Source: Flavobacterium sp. 270
GTDB lineage: Bacteria; Bacteroidota; Bacteroidia; Flavobacteriales; Flavobacteriaceae
Direction of reading: 5' to 3'
NCBI RefSeq assembly: GCF_004368785.1
Contig: NZ_SODM01000001.1
Coordinates: 1 to 64,000 of the forward strand
Length of the DNA: 64,000 nt
Positions 63,091 through 64,000 of this stretch are shown piece after piece (position 1 is the first letter of the stretch; every line of letters begins with the position of its first letter). The position numbers and the translations under genes are program-made. The notes below the pieces were generated by a model that searched no databases, was not told the origin of the DNA, and saw only the letters and a list, made by a program, of their open reading frames with translations.

Positions 63091-64000
63091 TTATTTTGAG
63101 CCTAATTCGGCTAGTAAAGTATCTACTTCTTTAGTACTCCAAGTCATTTGAGAGCATATTACTTTTGCCTCTTTTGCGTATTGTAAAGCTAGTTTTTTGT
63201 TCTTTATTTTATTGTAAAGTCTTGCAATAAGTAAATTTCCATCGTAAGAATTATTTAATTCTAAAGAATGATTTACCCAGGAAATCGCTTTTTTTATACT
63301 TTCTGTATCCTTAATATGTTTTAAATAAGTCTGTCCGATATCTTTTAAGAAACTCGCATCATTCCAAACCAGCTTTTGAGTATCTTCCAACGTTACTTTT
63401 TTATAAAAATCCCATTTTTCAGTTCTTTCAGCAAGTGTCAAATCAAATTTAAAAACCAAAGAATCTGTTTTTTGCAAACGAATAGATTTGGCAATTTCCC
63501 TTTGTTTATAATAATTTATTGTATCTAAATTATCAACCAACGGACGAAGCGATTCGTTTACAATACTTTCTATTTTACGATCTATACGACTTTGAGAAGC
63601 TACAGCTGCAAATTCTTTCTGATGATTTAAAACATATTGAAATTCTCTCGATTTTATATCCGTAACGCCGTTTGCAATTATGCGCCAGTTGACTTCACTA
63701 ACCAATTGTGCATCCGACTGTGTATTAAGATAAGTATGTGTCGCCGGCGATAAATCGGTTCGGTCTTTTCCTTTTTTTAATGTATTTAAATACACAAAGA
63801 ATTTATCTGAATTGCTTGGATCTGCCATAAATTGCTGCTCTAAATAAGGCAATTGTAATTTAGGATTTAATGCATTGTAGGCTTCAGTCATAAATTCAGC
63901 TTTCTTCATTTCGCCTTTTAAGACATACAAAAGCGTTTCATTAGCATCCAAAAATAAAAACGTAGGCAGAGATTTGGTATTAAATTTATTCTTGAGTGCG
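63091..64000 (-). CDS. Thioredoxin-fold protein, N-terminus beyond the window
   Basis: The frame stays open to the window edge. An in-frame TTG at 63951 is not a start, because the residues before it (ALKNKFNTKSLPTFLFLD) belong to the protein. They include a cis-Pro loop typical of the thioredoxin fold, K-S-L-P-T-F-L-F-L-D, and the rest of that fold follows (ANETLLYVLKGEMKKAEFM). About 220 further residues are helical, ending in a TPR-like region (WVNHSLELNNSYDGNLLIARLYNK). The CxxC motif would lie outside the window. The gene is partial at its 5' end. Confidence 0.8.
   Translation of the reverse strand, partial: ALKNKFNTKSLPTFLFLDANETLLYVLKGEMKKAEFMTEAYNALNPKLQLPYLEQQFMADPSNSDKFFVYLNTLKKGKDRTDLSPATHTYLNTQSDAQLVSEVNWRIIANGVTDIKSREFQYVLNHQKEFAAVASQSRIDRKIESIVNESLRPLVDNLDTINYYKQREIAKSIRLQKTDSLVFKFDLTLAERTEKWDFYKKVTLEDTQKLVWNDASFLKDIGQTYLKHIKDTESIKKAISWVNHSLELNNSYDGNLLIARLYNKIKNKKLALQYAKEAKVICSQMTWSTKEVDTLLAELGSK

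Overview
The window looks like a 64 kb piece of a Flavobacterium (Bacteroidota) chromosome. It is AT-rich, genes lack Shine-Dalgarno sequences and instead have A-rich leaders, and many intergenic regions carry the TAnnTTTG -7 promoter element of this phylum. The gene content also fits: type IX secretion protein PorQ, DUF2807 and DUF3667 families, M56/BlaI pairs and a fused CcsB-CcsA. No phage, insertion sequence, CRISPR array, tRNA or T9SS cargo sorting domain was seen. This is a housekeeping region whose accessory character comes from small duplications, tiny genes and dispersed repeats.

Layout. Bases 1-77 are the 3' end of a 5S rRNA (end of an rRNA operon) with its terminator. 240-2707 holds small enzymes (DUF1569, NTF2-like, an endonuclease III homolog, an alpha/beta hydrolase). 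2847-10113 is a glycogen cluster (glgA-glgC-glgB plus a GH31 alpha-glucosidase). 10199-12483 encodes an M48 lipoprotein protease and a UMF1-type transporter. 12667-15542 is a leftward ECF sigma/anti-sigma operon that also encodes two secreted adhesin-like repeat proteins. 15927-25223 carries lon, porQ, an L,D-transpeptidase-like protein, cmk, a nucleoside-type permease and rpsA. 25371-26976 is a tandem array of three ExbD-like proteins. 27272-28751 carries a fasciclin protein and an RhtA-like exporter.

29148-33348 is a duplicated BlaI-M56(BlaR1) module, two regulator/sensor-protease pairs in one leftward operon behind a periodic operator array. 33513-38604 holds an MFS exporter, DUF1684, TatD, TcdA, a HAD phosphatase and DUF2911. 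38919-45326 contains a 4HB sensor-like protein, a hydrolase and a three-gene unit (LmbE/PIG-L protein, 35-residue membrane peptide, sodium:solute symporter). 45651-50037 encodes surface and secreted proteins. 50096-54750 carries an AI-2E-type permease, MscS, Maf, UbiA, KdsC and DUF2520 genes. 55009-58209 is the 1066-residue CcsB-CcsA fusion. 58368-60906 holds DUF3667, DoxX and a second ECF sigma/anti-sigma pair. 60907-61812 is a 0.9 kb stretch without a large gene but ending in a strong orphan terminator. 61813-64000 carries an exported glutathione peroxidase, a GNAT acetyltransferase and a thioredoxin-fold protein cut by the window edge.

Features most worth a second look: three ExbD paralogs that all lack the TM proton-carrying aspartate; the 20-bp-period AACTA/TAGTT operator array at the BlaI promoter; the tiny membrane protein between LmbE and the symporter; a candidate hidden transcript at 60907-61730; a pair of 38-bp direct repeats flanking the beta-propeller lipoprotein gene; and at least seven families of dispersed intergenic repeats.
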